The translations under genes were made by a program, and so were the position numbers. Below the pieces are notes generated by a model. It did not search any database and was not told the origin of the DNA. It saw only the letters and a list, made by a program, of their open reading frames with translations. From an uncultured Myxococcales bacterium (GTDB lineage: Bacteria > Myxococcota_A > UBA9042), in NCBI GenBank assembly GCA_903840165.1, contig CAIMEY010000029.1, positions 124,001-188,000 of the forward strand: 64,000 nt of DNA, given 5' to 3'. Positions 17,106 through 27,700 of the stretch are shown here, piece after piece (the stretch's first letter is position 1; every line of letters begins with the position of its first letter).

Positions 17106-18827
17106 CTACTTGGACAATGCGTGCCACGAGCGCCCGGACGCGCTCCAATGGTAGAGATTGTTGTCCTTGCCGAGCGCCAATAAGTCTTCGCCTATCAGCC
17201 AGATAGCAGCCAAGTCGCCGTCCTTGTCGATGTACCGATTCAGGGCTCCCGAGTAGACATTGCCGTCGTGGTCCAGGCCATACCATGTCGTGCCAGCCGC
17301 TCGGATTTCGCGAACACCGGTCGCCAGGGGTTGCCCTGCCAAGTCCCAATGCATAGCGCGCAAACGATAAAGGGCCCCTTTGTCCGGCTCCAGGACATAC
17401 AAGGCTCCGGCGGCAGCCACCAATTGCCCGCGAACAGCGCGGTCAGCGAGGCTGGCGACCTGCTGGTAGGCCGTACCGGGCTTCTGGATGGCAAGCAATT
17501 GTCCTTTTAAAGTAAGGACATAGAGTATTCCTTGACTGGACTCGACGTCGGCCGCCGGCTCGATGGCAATGGGATGCCACTGGCCGGTGGCTGGGTCGTA
17601 AGCGCTTACTTTTCCTAAGTTATCAGTCACATAGATCTGCCCTGTCGCGTCATCTACGTCCCAGGCGACAGCTCGCCCCACGTCGAAGTACTTGACCCCA
17701 CTGCGCATCCACAAGCGACCGTCCTTGGACACGGCCACTTGTGGAAACATGTCCGTGATTTCGGCGGTGACCCGTTGCCGCTCGGCTTCGCTATCACTTG
17801 CGCCGATGACGCTCGCCATCGTGTCATTGAGCCAGTTGATGTCGCCAACTTCGGTCAGCCCAGTGCGACCATGCCAGGTGAATGCACTGAAGAGCCCGCA
17901 AATAATGCGCAATCCGGCGCTTCCGGAGTACTTCTTGTCCACAGCTTTGGCAAAGCGGTCGATAATGAGGTCGTGGGGCGAGTCGCGTGCGCTCAAGCCA
18001 GGAGAATTCCCTGACGTGGAAGGCGGTCTTGCCGTTGGCGCGGGCACACCGGCTTGGGCGCGTCCTTGCTGCATCGCCACGCCAAGGGAGGCGCGGTCTT
18101 CGGCAAAGGCGCGAACGGCGTTGACGGGGCGAGCAAAACCCAACGATTGTGAGTTCTTGCGAATCCAAGTGTTGATCCCGACCAGATGACCATCCATGTC
18201 CAGAAGAGGCCCCCCGGAATTGCCTGGATTAATCGCTGTTTCCGTCTGGATGGCGTTCTTGCGGATCGCGCTGATGGATCCCGTGGTCAGCGTCCAAGCA
18301 AGACCTTGAGGATTGCCAATGGCCACAACATCCTGGCCAATCTGAATCTTGTCTGAATCTCCCCAGTTGACGCTGGGATAGCCCCCTGTCCGTTCCGGCA
18401 GTTTCAGCAGCGCAAGGTCGCTGGTCGCATCGATGCGCACGACCTTGGGCCGCAGGGCCCTTGCCTCATGGGTGCGCAAGTAGTCTTCCAAATCCTCTTC
18501 AACAATGCGCTCTTTGGGATCGTAGAGGAATGCGACGAACAGCCGCGCATGGGCCACTTGGTCGACAACGTGGTGGTTGGTAATGGCAAGGCCACTGCTA
18601 TCAATGACGATTCCCGAACCAATTTCGAGACCTTGGTTGGTCGCGACGACGATGAGCAATGTCGCTGGCGCACAACGAGTGAAGACTTCCGATTTGCTCA
18701 GAGCCAACGCCGGGCTCGACTGCCCCAGCGCCAGGGCCGAAGCAAGCACCAAGGCCAGCAAGGCAATTCCCCTGCTAAAAAGCCATGTTGGTCTACCAAG
18801 GGCGCCATCTTGCCGGTTTGCGTTCAC
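17106..18827 (-). CDS. Secreted HtrA-type trypsin-like protease with C-terminal propeller-like domain
   Basis: The 573-residue protein has a signal peptide (residues ~16-42, ending SPALA), then a chymotrypsin-fold S1C domain with a complete triad: His86 in ITNHHVV, Asp137 in ATSDLALLKL and Ser204 in NPGNSGGPL. No PDZ domain follows. Instead residues ~340-573 contain short repeats with patterns such as GRLWMRSGVKYFDVG, GQIYVTDNLGKVSAYD, GALYVLEPDKGALYRL and NLYHWSASGRSWH, like a tectonin or other beta-propeller. This suggests a periplasmic or secreted protease whose C-terminal repeats bind a ligand in place of PDZ. GTG 18827 was chosen because GGAG precedes it with proper spacing; an upstream start at 18884 would only lengthen the n-region. 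Confidence 0.83.
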   Translation of the reverse strand: MNANRQDGALGRPTWLFSRGIALLALVLASALALGQSSPALALSKSEVFTRCAPATLLIVVATNQGLEIGSGIVIDSSGLAITNHHVVDQVAHARLFVAFLYDPKERIVEEDLEDYLRTHEARALRPKVVRIDATSDLALLKLPERTGGYPSVNWGDSDKIQIGQDVVAIGNPQGLAWTLTTGSISAIRKNAIQTETAINPGNSGGPLLDMDGHLVGINTWIRKNSQSLGFARPVNAVRAFAEDRASLGVAMQQGRAQAGVPAPTARPPSTSGNSPGLSARDSPHDLIIDRFAKAVDKKYSGSAGLRIICGLFSAFTWHGRTGLTEVGDINWLNDTMASVIGASDSEAERQRVTAEITDMFPQVAVSKDGRLWMRSGVKYFDVGRAVAWDVDDATGQIYVTDNLGKVSAYDPATGQWHPIAIEPAADVESSQGILYVLTLKGQLLAIQKPGTAYQQVASLADRAVRGQLVAAAGALYVLEPDKGALYRLRAMHWDLAGQPLATGVREIRAAGTTWYGLDHDGNVYSGALNRYIDKDGDLAAIWLIGEDLLALGKDNNLYHWSASGRSWHALSK

Positions 18828-18950
18828 ACCCAACTCCACCCGCGCGGACGCTGCGCGCAAGCGACAGCATAACCTTCCCGCCACGACCTGATAAGTCCAA
18901 GCGATGCCGTGCTATTCCGCGCCGCATTTACTCAATCTTTTTGCTTGATT

Positions 18951-20024
18951 CTAGCCCACATTCGGCCGAGGATCGCCGCCGTGCGTCTCATTGACCACCG
19001 TGATCACGGGTTGCTGCCGATACCAAGCTATGGTGCGCGCCAAGCCTTCTTCCAAGTCGACCAGCGGCTCATATCCGAGTAATGTCCTGGCTTTGCGAAT
19101 GTCTGGCACCCGCAGCTCCACATCTGGGAAGTTCCACTCCAGGTGTTCCATTGCGCTCGAAGAGCCAGATAAGCGGATGATATCACGGGCTAATTGATGA
19201 ATCGTCACGGTCGAGCGCGGATTGCCGATGTTGAACGATTGACCCAGGGCCTCCTTGCGCACCATGACCAGCAGCAGGCCGTCAATCATGTCGTCAATGT
19301 AACACCATGAACGGATTTGCGATCCATCGTTATGCAGGATCAACGGTTCGCCTCTTAAGGCCCGGCGGACAAAGTGGTGGATCGCCCCGGTGCCCATCTG
19401 GTGTGGCCCATAGATGTTGAACGGGCGTATTGCCACAGTGGGAAGCCCATACTGTTTCCAGTAGTTACACGCCAAGTGCTCGGTCGCCAACTTCGCAACA
19501 GCGTAAGTCCATCGCGCCTCACCGACCGCGCCCAGCAGGGTGGCATCGGCCTCGCCGACATTGAATGCGTAGCGACCAAAGACTTCTGACGTTGAAAAAT
19601 CAATCACCCGCTCAACTGCTTGCCCGGCCTGCTGCATTTCATGAGCGACTTCCAGCACATTCATCGTACCTTGCAGACTTACCTGCATCGTCAACACCGG
19701 CATCTTCATCACAGTGTCGACGCCGGCGATGCTGGCCATGTGCAAGATGTACTGAGCGCCGCGCAAACCCTCTGTAACGGCTACTTTATCGCGCACATCG
19801 GCGCGCACCAGGCGCACATTGGGCCGGCGCAGCAACGGCGTATCGGTCACTGCGTCGTGATGGAGATTGTCGAGCAAAATCACTTGAATAGTCGGATCAT
19901 CACTAAGCCGCGCGGCCAGAGTCGAACCGATGAACCCAGCACCGCCGGTAATGGCCACGGTGGAGCCGGAAAGTCGGCTCAGCGCCTGCTGGACCAGGGC
20001 TTTTGTCGCGGGCAACTGCGTCAT
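18951..20024 (-). CDS. NAD-dependent nucleotide-sugar epimerase/dehydratase (extended SDR)
   Basis: The 357-residue protein is an extended short-chain dehydrogenase. It has the NAD-binding GGAGFIGS near residue 27, the acidic residue in LLDNL, the catalytic YAVAK (Tyr-x-x-x-Lys), a Ser/Thr in DFSTSEVFG, RPFNIYGP, and RSWCYIDDMIDGLL. The pattern is closest to UDP-glucuronate decarboxylase and UDP-glucose 4-epimerase relatives, so it should act on a nucleotide sugar for surface polysaccharide. The substrate is not deducible. GGAG six bases before ATG 20024 supports the start. It follows the helical-repeat membrane protein on the same strand. Confidence 0.88.
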   Translation of the reverse strand: MTQLPATKALVQQALSRLSGSTVAITGGAGFIGSTLAARLSDDPTIQVILLDNLHHDAVTDTPLLRRPNVRLVRADVRDKVAVTEGLRGAQYILHMASIAGVDTVMKMPVLTMQVSLQGTMNVLEVAHEMQQAGQAVERVIDFSTSEVFGRYAFNVGEADATLLGAVGEARWTYAVAKLATEHLACNYWKQYGLPTVAIRPFNIYGPHQMGTGAIHHFVRRALRGEPLILHNDGSQIRSWCYIDDMIDGLLLVMVRKEALGQSFNIGNPRSTVTIHQLARDIIRLSGSSSAMEHLEWNFPDVELRVPDIRKARTLLGYEPLVDLEEGLARTIAWYRQQPVITVVNETHGGDPRPNVG

Positions 20025-20036
20025 GCGGGTCTCCGG

Positions 20037-20086
20037 GAGCGGTTGTCTCCGCTCAGTGGGGAATCTAGCTTTTCACCTGTAGATTC
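20037..20086 (-). repeat. Two small hairpins in the spacer upstream of the epimerase
   Basis: GAGCGG (20037-20042) pairs with CCGCTC (20049-20054), and GAATCTA (20061-20067) pairs with TAGATTC (20080-20086). Both are perfect and lie between the stop of the upstream gene and the epimerase start. They may attenuate or process the transcript. Confidence 0.3.
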
Positions 20087-20093
20087 AGGGAAC

Positions 20094-21182
20094 TCAGTGA
20101 ACAGTAGACGTCTTGCGAGCGGGAGGAGCCACTGGCTGAACAGTAGCTGTCCGCGTCGAGGCTTCAGCCAATTCGACATCCTCATCCCCTGGCAATCGTT
20201 CCTGTTTTGGCGGAAGTGCCCGGACAACGCCCAGGCGCGTCGTCAGCGCTGCATCGGCCGTCGGTTCGCGCAGCCAGCCTCGCACGTCCGCAGCATGCAG
20301 GGGCGGTGCCGCAACGCGCTTAGGCCCGACAAAACGCGTCAGGGTTTCAGAGAGATAGGACCAATCGCGCGCGTGGTACGTGTCATACCAAGCCAGTTCC
20401 GCAGCAGACTCGGCTTGATTGCGTTCCTTTAGCATTTCACGGAGTTCTCGCCGCTGATCTTCCGTAGCATTTTCATAGGTGGCCAAGGCGGATCGGACCG
20501 CGTCGTCGTCCCGCCCAGCACGGCTGAATTGGCTAGCCAAGTAGTTTGGATCATAGGTGAATGCCGGAAATGAATACGCAATCTCCAGATAGGACAAGGC
20601 CAGCGTCTTGAGACGTTGCGCTTCGGCTTCAGAATTGGCCTCGATCGAGTAGCGAAGGTTGAAGGCGATCTCATGGTAAAGCCATGGATCATCAGGGAAA
20701 TACTCCAGCCCCAGGCGAGCGATTTGGTCCGCGCGTTCGGCCACACCGTTGTCGATGGTTTGGCCAAACTTGATGATCTGGGCGCCCCAGTGGTACGTGC
20801 TCTTGTTGTGCGCGTCCAGGCCCCAGATAGCATCCAAGTATAGATTTATCCATGGCAATCGGCTGTCAGTAGCCAAATGACGGACAAAGTAGTGCGCCGC
20901 GCGCAGGAACATCAAATCGGCGGCGAAGCTCTGATGCCCTAGGCTCGCCATCTTCAGGGCTGGGACCGGAACAATGTAGGCTGTTTCAGCAGTTGCGCCG
21001 AGCAGGCGCCTTCCGCCCGCCACATCCTTGCTGACGCGAAACCACTGGGTGCCGAAAACGGCAAGCCAAAATAAGCTAAGTAAAAACAGCAATTGCCTAA
21101 GGCGCGAGCGACTGCCCAGCCAGAAGCGGGCGAGTTCCTGCATCACGGTTGGTGTGGATTCGGCGCGGGCCAAGCGGTTCAC
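20094..21182 (-). CDS. Membrane-anchored helical-repeat (TPR-like) protein of unknown function
   Basis: The 362-residue protein has one N-terminal hydrophobic helix (about 30-48, LFLLSLFWLAVFGTQWF) after a basic stretch, so it is probably an inner-membrane-anchored periplasmic protein. The body is alpha-helical, with segments reading like TPR helices (LMFLRAAHYFVRHL, WINLYLDAIWGLD, WLYHEIAFNLRY, LSYLEIAYSFPAF). The C-terminal ~60 residues are low-complexity and rich in Ala, Pro and Thr. Proteins of this layout occur next to polysaccharide genes in deltaproteobacteria, but I cannot name a family. The GTG start at 21182 has GGAGG six bases upstream. Confidence 0.7.
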   Translation of the reverse strand: MNRLARAESTPTVMQELARFWLGSRSRLRQLLFLLSLFWLAVFGTQWFRVSKDVAGGRRLLGATAETAYIVPVPALKMASLGHQSFAADLMFLRAAHYFVRHLATDSRLPWINLYLDAIWGLDAHNKSTYHWGAQIIKFGQTIDNGVAERADQIARLGLEYFPDDPWLYHEIAFNLRYSIEANSEAEAQRLKTLALSYLEIAYSFPAFTYDPNYLASQFSRAGRDDDAVRSALATYENATEDQRRELREMLKERNQAESAAELAWYDTYHARDWSYLSETLTRFVGPKRVAAPPLHAADVRGWLREPTADAALTTRLGVVRALPPKQERLPGDEDVELAEASTRTATVQPVAPPARKTSTVH

Positions 21183-21326
21183 CCCAGCCCTCCGGGGCCA
21201 GCAGGCCTACGGTAGTGCGTCAGGACGGCACCTGCAAGTACCGTCCGGCGAGCAATCGCCTTTGAACCGGCAAGAACACAACCCGCCTACTGTGAAGAAA
21301 ATCTCACCTAATCAGTTCGCTAGACG

Positions 21327-24300
21327 CTAGCAACCGGGTGGCGTCGTGATCTTGCAGTCGTTGTCGCAGCCGTCGCCGTTGACCTTGTTGCCGTCATCGC
21401 ACTGTTCCAGGGTTGGGTTGACCACCTTGTCGCCGCAACCCGGGTTGTCGACACAGCAAACACCGATCGAGCTCTGTTCATTGCAACCGTAGCCGGACGG
21501 GCACCACGGGTTGGACGAGCCATAATCGCAGTTATTGGCCATATTGTTCTGCAAATTGCCATAGATGGACAAGTGACCGGCACCGCCGCCTGCACGGCAA
21601 CTGATGGCACCGACGACAGTACCCGGCGCTTGGTAGTTCCATCCGTCGTTATAAGCATTGAATTCCGGGAGGTTGCATAGGTGAAATCCTGAGGGGCAGT
21701 CGTTGTTCTTGTCCTGCTCGCAGGAGTTCGGATTCTGGCAGACCACCGCCTTGCCGCTGGGCGCCTTGTTGAGCGTGACGCCCGCTTTGCAGTTTATCGA
21801 TTCGCTTTGGCATGTTGCGCCACAGCCATCGCCCGCCACGACGTTGCCATCATCGCATTGCTCGCCAGAATCGACGACCTTGTCGCCACAGGTCGCCTTC
21901 TTGCACGACGTGCGGCAGGCGTCCGCTTTGACATCGCTGTTGTTGGCCCCAGCGTCACATTGTTCAACGCCGGCCTGTACATAGCCATCGCCACAGCTGG
22001 CGTTCTTGCAGTTGACGCAGGCGTCGGTGCTGACGTTGTTGCCGTCGTCGCACTGCTCGGCGCCCACTTTGAGGCCATCGCCGCACAAGGTCGAGCAAAC
22101 GCTAGGGATTCCGATGCAGGCCCAACCGGACTCGATGGCGCATTTGCCGCTGCAGCCATCGGCGTCCAGTAAGTTCCCGTCATCACAGGCTTCAGTGGCA
22201 ACCACGAGCTTATCACCACAGATGGCGGCGCAGGCAAAGCCATTGCCTTGGAAGCCTAGGTTGCAAACGCAAGCAGAAACTTGCCCCTGTTTACCGCAAG
22301 TTGCATTGGCATCACAGGCATTGCCGGGTGTGCAGACGCCGGTCTTGCAGACATCGCCAAAGGTGCAGGCATTGCCGTCGTCGCAAGCAGCCACATTTTG
22401 TGTAAATACGCAGCCTTTGTTGGGATCGCAGCTGTCATCGGTGCAAGGGTTTCCGTCATTGCAGGGGATTTTCGGCCCGGCGACGCAGGCGAAGTTGCTG
22501 CAGCCATCGCCGCCCGTGCAAACGCTGCCGTCTGAGCAGGACGCGCTGTTGGCGGTATGCAGGCAACCACCGATGGGGCTGCAACTATCGTCCGTGCAAG
22601 CGTTTGCGTCGTCACAGTTGAGCATTTGCGCCCCAAGGCAGGCCCCACCTTGGCAGGCATCGCTGACCGTGCAGAGGTTGCCATCACTGCAAAACCCTGA
22701 GTTGGCGGCATGTTGGCAGCCGTTTTTGGCGTCGCAGCCGTCATCGGTGCAAGGGTTGCCGTCGTTGCAGGAGACCGGCTTGCCGGGCTGGCAGTCGTCG
22801 CCGGCGCAGACGTCGCCAAGGGTGCAAATGTCGCCGTCATCACAAGGGATTTTGCTTGCCGTCGCCATGCAGCCTTTGACCGGGTCGCACAGGTCGGTGG
22901 TGCAAGGATTGCCGTCGTCGCACAAATACGGCGCGCCGGGCGCGCATTTGCCGGCCACGCACTGGTCGCCCTGGGTGCAGACGTTGCCGTCGCTGCAGCT
23001 GGCTGCGTTGGCAGCAAAGACACAACCATTTGTTTTATCGCACGAATCTTCGGTGCACGCGTTGCCATCGTTGCACAGCGTCACCTTGCCCGGCTGGCAG
23101 GACGCGCCCGCGCAGACGTCGCCCAAGGTGCAGACATCTCCGTCGGTGCACGGCAAAGTATTGTCTGCGAACACACAGCCCTGCTTTGGATTGCAACTGT
23201 CTGACGTGCAAAGGTTCTGATCATCGCACACAGTGACGTCCCCGGGCGCGCAGGCGCCTGCCGCACAGGCGTCGCCAGCGGTGCAGGCATTGTTGTCGCT
23301 GCAGGGCAAAAGGTCGTCCGGGGCTGAGGTACAACCGCTCGCTGGGTCACAACTGTCTTTGGTGCACGGGTTTTTGTCATCGCAAACCACAGCGGTGCCT
23401 TTGCAGAAGCCATCCGAGCAGAACTCCTCTTTGGTACAAGCATTTCCGTCATTGCACGGCCCTGTCTTGGGCGGATGTTGGCAGTCGCCCGCAACGCAAT
23501 TATCGTACGTGCACGCGAGGTTATCATCGCACATGCCGGCGGTTGGCTCGTCGGTCTGGCCGTCGCAGTCGTCATCGATCAAGTTGCACGTTTCGGTGCT
23601 TGCCTGGGGCGCATCGCAAACGCTCAAGCCTTGGGCACCGCAACTACGCTTTCCTGAACAAGATCCAGCGGCATCTTGGCTCTTGCACGCCGTCAGCAGT
23701 TGCAGCTTGCTGGCCCGGGCATCGCAAGGGCAGACCAAGTCCTTTTTGACGCATTGACTGGCGGAAATACCCCCCAAACTTGTCGTGGTTTTGCAGGCAT
23801 AGTCGCCTGGACACGCAGCGTCACTGTCGCAGGCGCTGCCGCAGAATGCGCCGACCAGGGCACCGCTGCCGTCCTTGTAAGGAATACAGCGGTTCTCGCT
23901 GCCGCCAAGGACGTTGTTACAATCGCTATCTGCCTGACATGGTTCACAAATTCTGGGAAACTGCGGTACACAGACGCTGACGATGTCGCCGCCGGCCGTC
24001 GCCAACTGCCCGCAGTGCATGCCCGTGTCGCATCCTTGGGCACAGAGCTTGGCGCACTGTTTGCCGGCATCGACCTCCACGCAGAATCCGCTGTCGCATT
24101 GCGGGTTTTCGCTACATGCGCAGCCAGCGGTCGTGCAGCCACCGTCACTTGAGGCTCCGTCTGAACCATCTGAGAGAACAGGCGTATCGGCGGGTGCGAC
24201 GATGTCGACGGGTTGAGTCGGGACGTCGGCTCCAACATCTACGACCACCGAGTCGTCCGTGGCCGAATCACCAAGAATCGAGGATGTATCAAGGACTTCA

Positions 24301-24536
24301 CTAGCGCCCAGATCGTCAACGGCCCCGCCACTGGTCGTGCTGTTGCTGCATGCGGCGGCGGCCAGGACGGCCAAGACACCCAAGCAACCCATTGACAATA
24401 CGCTATTTCTACGGCGGATGGCTGCTAGTTGGCCGGTTGCAACTGTCCACGGGCCCAGTGCCCCAACATCGGTGCCAAAGCGGGTAGTCAAGGGCAGTTG
24501 CGAGGCCGCAAGTGAGACATTTTGCTGTTGTTTCAT
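21327..24536 (-). CDS. Giant Cys-rich repeat lipoprotein (MopE-like motif, DUF4215-like repeats)
   Basis: From ATG 24536 (AGGGA upstream) the product has about 1069 residues. After a long n-region, MGCLGVLAVLAAAAC gives a lipobox, so the mature protein would be a lipid-anchored surface protein. A Ser/Asp/Val-rich linker precedes an ETCNLIDDDCDGQTDE motif of the MopE metal-binding type. About a dozen ~35-residue units follow, with the core CDDGNxCTxDxCDxxxGC, alternating with CSDGNxCTxGDxCxxGxC (roughly 22320-23560). Then come DUF4215-like units (CGDKVVxxxEQCDDGN, about 21330-22230) interrupted by a Trp/Asn-rich insert (LCNLPEFNAYNDGWNYQ). All Cys are likely disulphide-bonded or bind Ca2+ through the Asp/Asn loops. 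Function is probably adhesion or surface binding. Confidence 0.85.
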   Translation of the reverse strand: MKQQQNVSLAASQLPLTTRFGTDVGALGPWTVATGQLAAIRRRNSVLSMGCLGVLAVLAAAACSNSTTSGGAVDDLGASEVLDTSSILGDSATDDSVVVDVGADVPTQPVDIVAPADTPVLSDGSDGASSDGGCTTAGCACSENPQCDSGFCVEVDAGKQCAKLCAQGCDTGMHCGQLATAGGDIVSVCVPQFPRICEPCQADSDCNNVLGGSENRCIPYKDGSGALVGAFCGSACDSDAACPGDYACKTTTSLGGISASQCVKKDLVCPCDARASKLQLLTACKSQDAAGSCSGKRSCGAQGLSVCDAPQASTETCNLIDDDCDGQTDEPTAGMCDDNLACTYDNCVAGDCQHPPKTGPCNDGNACTKEEFCSDGFCKGTAVVCDDKNPCTKDSCDPASGCTSAPDDLLPCSDNNACTAGDACAAGACAPGDVTVCDDQNLCTSDSCNPKQGCVFADNTLPCTDGDVCTLGDVCAGASCQPGKVTLCNDGNACTEDSCDKTNGCVFAANAASCSDGNVCTQGDQCVAGKCAPGAPYLCDDGNPCTTDLCDPVKGCMATASKIPCDDGDICTLGDVCAGDDCQPGKPVSCNDGNPCTDDGCDAKNGCQHAANSGFCSDGNLCTVSDACQGGACLGAQMLNCDDANACTDDSCSPIGGCLHTANSASCSDGSVCTGGDGCSNFACVAGPKIPCNDGNPCTDDSCDPNKGCVFTQNVAACDDGNACTFGDVCKTGVCTPGNACDANATCGKQGQVSACVCNLGFQGNGFACAAICGDKLVVATEACDDGNLLDADGCSGKCAIESGWACIGIPSVCSTLCGDGLKVGAEQCDDGNNVSTDACVNCKNASCGDGYVQAGVEQCDAGANNSDVKADACRTSCKKATCGDKVVDSGEQCDDGNVVAGDGCGATCQSESINCKAGVTLNKAPSGKAVVCQNPNSCEQDKNNDCPSGFHLCNLPEFNAYNDGWNYQAPGTVVGAISCRAGGGAGHLSIYGNLQNNMANNCDYGSSNPWCPSGYGCNEQSSIGVCCVDNPGCGDKVVNPTLEQCDDGNKVNGDGCDNDCKITTPPGC

Positions 24537-24743
24537 GTGATTCCCTGCTACCATCGGCTGCGCCATGTTGGTCCCCCTGCTCCGCCCACGATGCGGCATT
24601 TGTCTGCAGAATACTGAAGATGCCTTGGAATTCCTAGGCAGGCTGCGGCGCCCATCCCAAAGCGGGACCAAGGCGGCGATGTGGGCCCCGACCCCTCGCA
24701 GAATTGCCCTGGAGGCCGGGATTTCCGCCGTCTGCTCGATATC

Positions 24744-27700
24744 TTAGGAATTGCGGCGCCGTTTGGCCATCCGGTCGAGCCAGGGCACCACCAACGTGAA
24801 CATCGTTGGCAACACAAGCAAAGTCAGGGCGCACGCTGACAGCGTCCCGCCGACGATCACCGCGGCGATGGGCCTCTGCGTCTCCGAGCCAATGCCCCGG
24901 CTCATCATCGCCGGCACCAAGCCCAAAGCCGCTAGCGCCGCGGTCATCAGCACCGGGCGCAGCCTCTCCTGACAGCCCAAACGCACCGCCATGTCTAGGG
25001 ATTGCCCGTGAGCGCGCCGCTCTAGGACGGCCGTGAGCACCAAGACGCCGTTGAGCGACGCCTGGCCGATCAAGGCAATGAAACCCACGGCAGCAGCAAC
25101 GGAAAGGGGCATGTTGAGCCAGCGCAGCGCCGCCACCCCGCCGACCAGGGCAAAGGGCACATTGAGCAGCACCAGCAGCGCCGGCGCAAACTGCCCAAAG
25201 GCGCGAAATAGCAGGACCAGGGTGAGCAGTAGCGCCACGGGAACAACCAGGGCCAGGCGAGTCATCGCCCGTTCTTTGTTCTCGAATTCGCCGCCCCATT
25301 CCACCTGCACGCCCTGGGGCAACGGCACGGCGGCGTGCACGGCGGCCTGAGCGTCGGTGACGAAGGTGCCCATGTCGCGCCCGCGGACATTCATGCGTAC
25401 ACCAATGTAACGCCTACCATTTTCGCGGTTGATGGAGGCGCGACCAAAGCCGATTTCCGCCTGCGCCAAGGCATCCAAAGGCACGCTGGTCCCGCCGGGC
25501 ACAGGAATCAAGAGCTTACGCAGCTTTTCCACGTCATCGCGGGCGGCCAGGGGGTAGCGCATGACGACGTCGAACTTGCGCTCGCCATCCCAAAACACAC
25601 CGACAGGTTGACCACCCAGGGCGGCTTGGAGAAGGTGCTGAAAGTCTTCCATATCCAAGCCGTAGCGACTCAGGGCCGCGCGGCTCGGCACCACCTTGAG
25701 TTGGGGCACAGTGCCGGACTTGACGATGCCAACGTCAGCCGCGCCGGGAATGCGGTTGATGGTGGCCTTGGTCCTCTCAGCTATGTCCTGCAACACCCCG
25801 AGATCTTGGCCATAAATCTTGACTGCGATCTGCCCTTGCTGCCCGGAAATGCTTTCGTTGACGTTGTCGCGAATCGGCTGGGAAAAGCCGATTTCGACGC
25901 CCGGTAGCTCCGCCAGGGCGGCATTGCCCGCACGCACGACATCGTCGATACCCTTGAATTCCTTAGGCCACAGCGACGGATGCTTGAGCTTGATGAATGC
26001 TTCGAGGTTGTTGGACAGCTTGGCGTCGGTGCCATCCTCTGGGCGGCCGAGCTGCATGACAATTTCGTCGACGATGGGCAGTTTCTCCAGCAAAGCCGTG
26101 GCCTTGGGCACCAATGTTCGGGCTTGATTGAGGCTAACATTGGAAGGCAGCGTAAACGTGGCGTAAATGGCACCCTCGTTGAGTTCCGGCAGGAATTCCG
26201 AACCCAATTTGGGGACCGCCAGCGCTGAAATAACTAGGGAAAGCACCGCCGCCAGGATCACGCGCCATGGATGCGCCAGGGACCACGCCAGAGAAGGGGT
26301 GTAGACCCGCTGCGCCCAGTACAGCACCGGGGAAACCTTATGAACCATTGGCTTTTGCCAGACAAGGCTGGCCAGCACGGGCACCAGGGTCAGCGAAAAG
26401 ACCAACGCACCGAGCAGGGCGGCCACCACGGTATTGGACATGGGCGCAAAGATGCGGCCTTCCACGCGTTCCAGAAGAAAAATAGGCAAGTACGCAGCAA
26501 TGATGATGAGGAGCGCGTAGACTGTGGGCTGCACCACTTCACCCACGGCATGGCGAATCCGGTCGGATACCGGTTGGTTATTGTTTGATTTCTCATGACT
26601 ATCGCCTTGGCTCAGGCGATGAACAATCGATTCGACGATGACGACGCTGCCATCGACGATGATGCCAAAGTCGATAGCGCCCATACTCAAGAGATTCGCG
26701 GACATCCCTCGCAGCCTCAAGTAGAGAAAGGCCGTCAAGAGCGAGAGCGGAATGACCACGGCGACAACCAGGGCGGCACGCAGGTCGAGCAAGAACACGT
26801 ACAGCACAAAGACCACCAGCAGGGCGCCTTCGAGCATGTTCTTTCCGACTGTTTTTAGTGTAGTATCAACAAGTTCAGTGCGGTCATAGAAGGGCGACAG
26901 TTTGACGCCGGGTGGCAACAGGCCTTCATCGAGCTTGGTGACCTGCTCGCGCAGGCGGGCCAGCACCGTGCTGGGATTCTCGCCGCGCCGCATCAAAACA
27001 ATGCCTTCGACCGCATCAAAGTCGCGCCCACGGCTGACCACGCCTTGCCGAGGCGTCCAACCTTCTGTGACCGTCGACACGTCGCGCACGAGCACCGGCG
27101 TTCCACCGTGGGTTGCCACGCGAGTGGCTCGCAAATCTTCCAAACTACTCAGTAATCCTTGGCTGCGAATCACCAGTTGCTCAGAGCCGCGTTCGAGGAC
27201 GCCTCCCGACGCATTTTGCGATGCCTTGCGCAAGGCTGTTTCCAAGTCCTCAATTGTCAAGCCAAAACTGGCCAGCTGTCCGGGCTTAGGTTCGACATGG
27301 ATTTCCCGCACCAAACCGCCGTAGCTGACCACATCGGCCACGCCTTGCACGCGCAAAAGTTGGGGCCGAACGACCCACTCTTGCAAGGTCCGAAGTTGCA
27401 GCGGATCGCCATTTAACCCACTGATTGTGTAGCGATAAATCTCGCCAATTGGCGTTGCGAGACAGCCGAGTTGCGGCACAGCGTCGGCCGGCAACTCCGC
27501 GCCACGCAAGCGCTCGAGCACCTGCGCGCGAGCGAACAGGACGTCGGTCTGGTCATCAAAAGTCAGTGTGATGTAGGACAGTCCGAAAAGGCTCAGATTT
27601 CTCAGGCGATTCATGCCCGGCGTGCCGTTCAGGGCCCTTTCCAGAGGTAGGCCGATTTGGCGTTCGACTTCTTCGGCTGGCTGTCCAGCAAGAATCGTAA

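Noticed and set aside
16672..17349. 225-residue minus-strand frame overlapping the HRDC gene end and the protease end
   Set aside because: It overlaps two well-supported genes and has Arg/Pro/Ala-rich composition typical of GC-rich shadows.
22006..23220. A 404-residue open frame antisense to the Cys-rich repeat gene
   Set aside because: It arises from the biased codon composition of the tandem repeats on the other strand; its Ser/Gln/Pro-rich product has no domain pattern and no ribosome binding site.
22320..23560. CRISPR-like regular repeats
   Set aside because: The repeats are in phase with the coding frame of the Cys-rich lipoprotein, vary in sequence, and are not separated by unique spacers of constant length.
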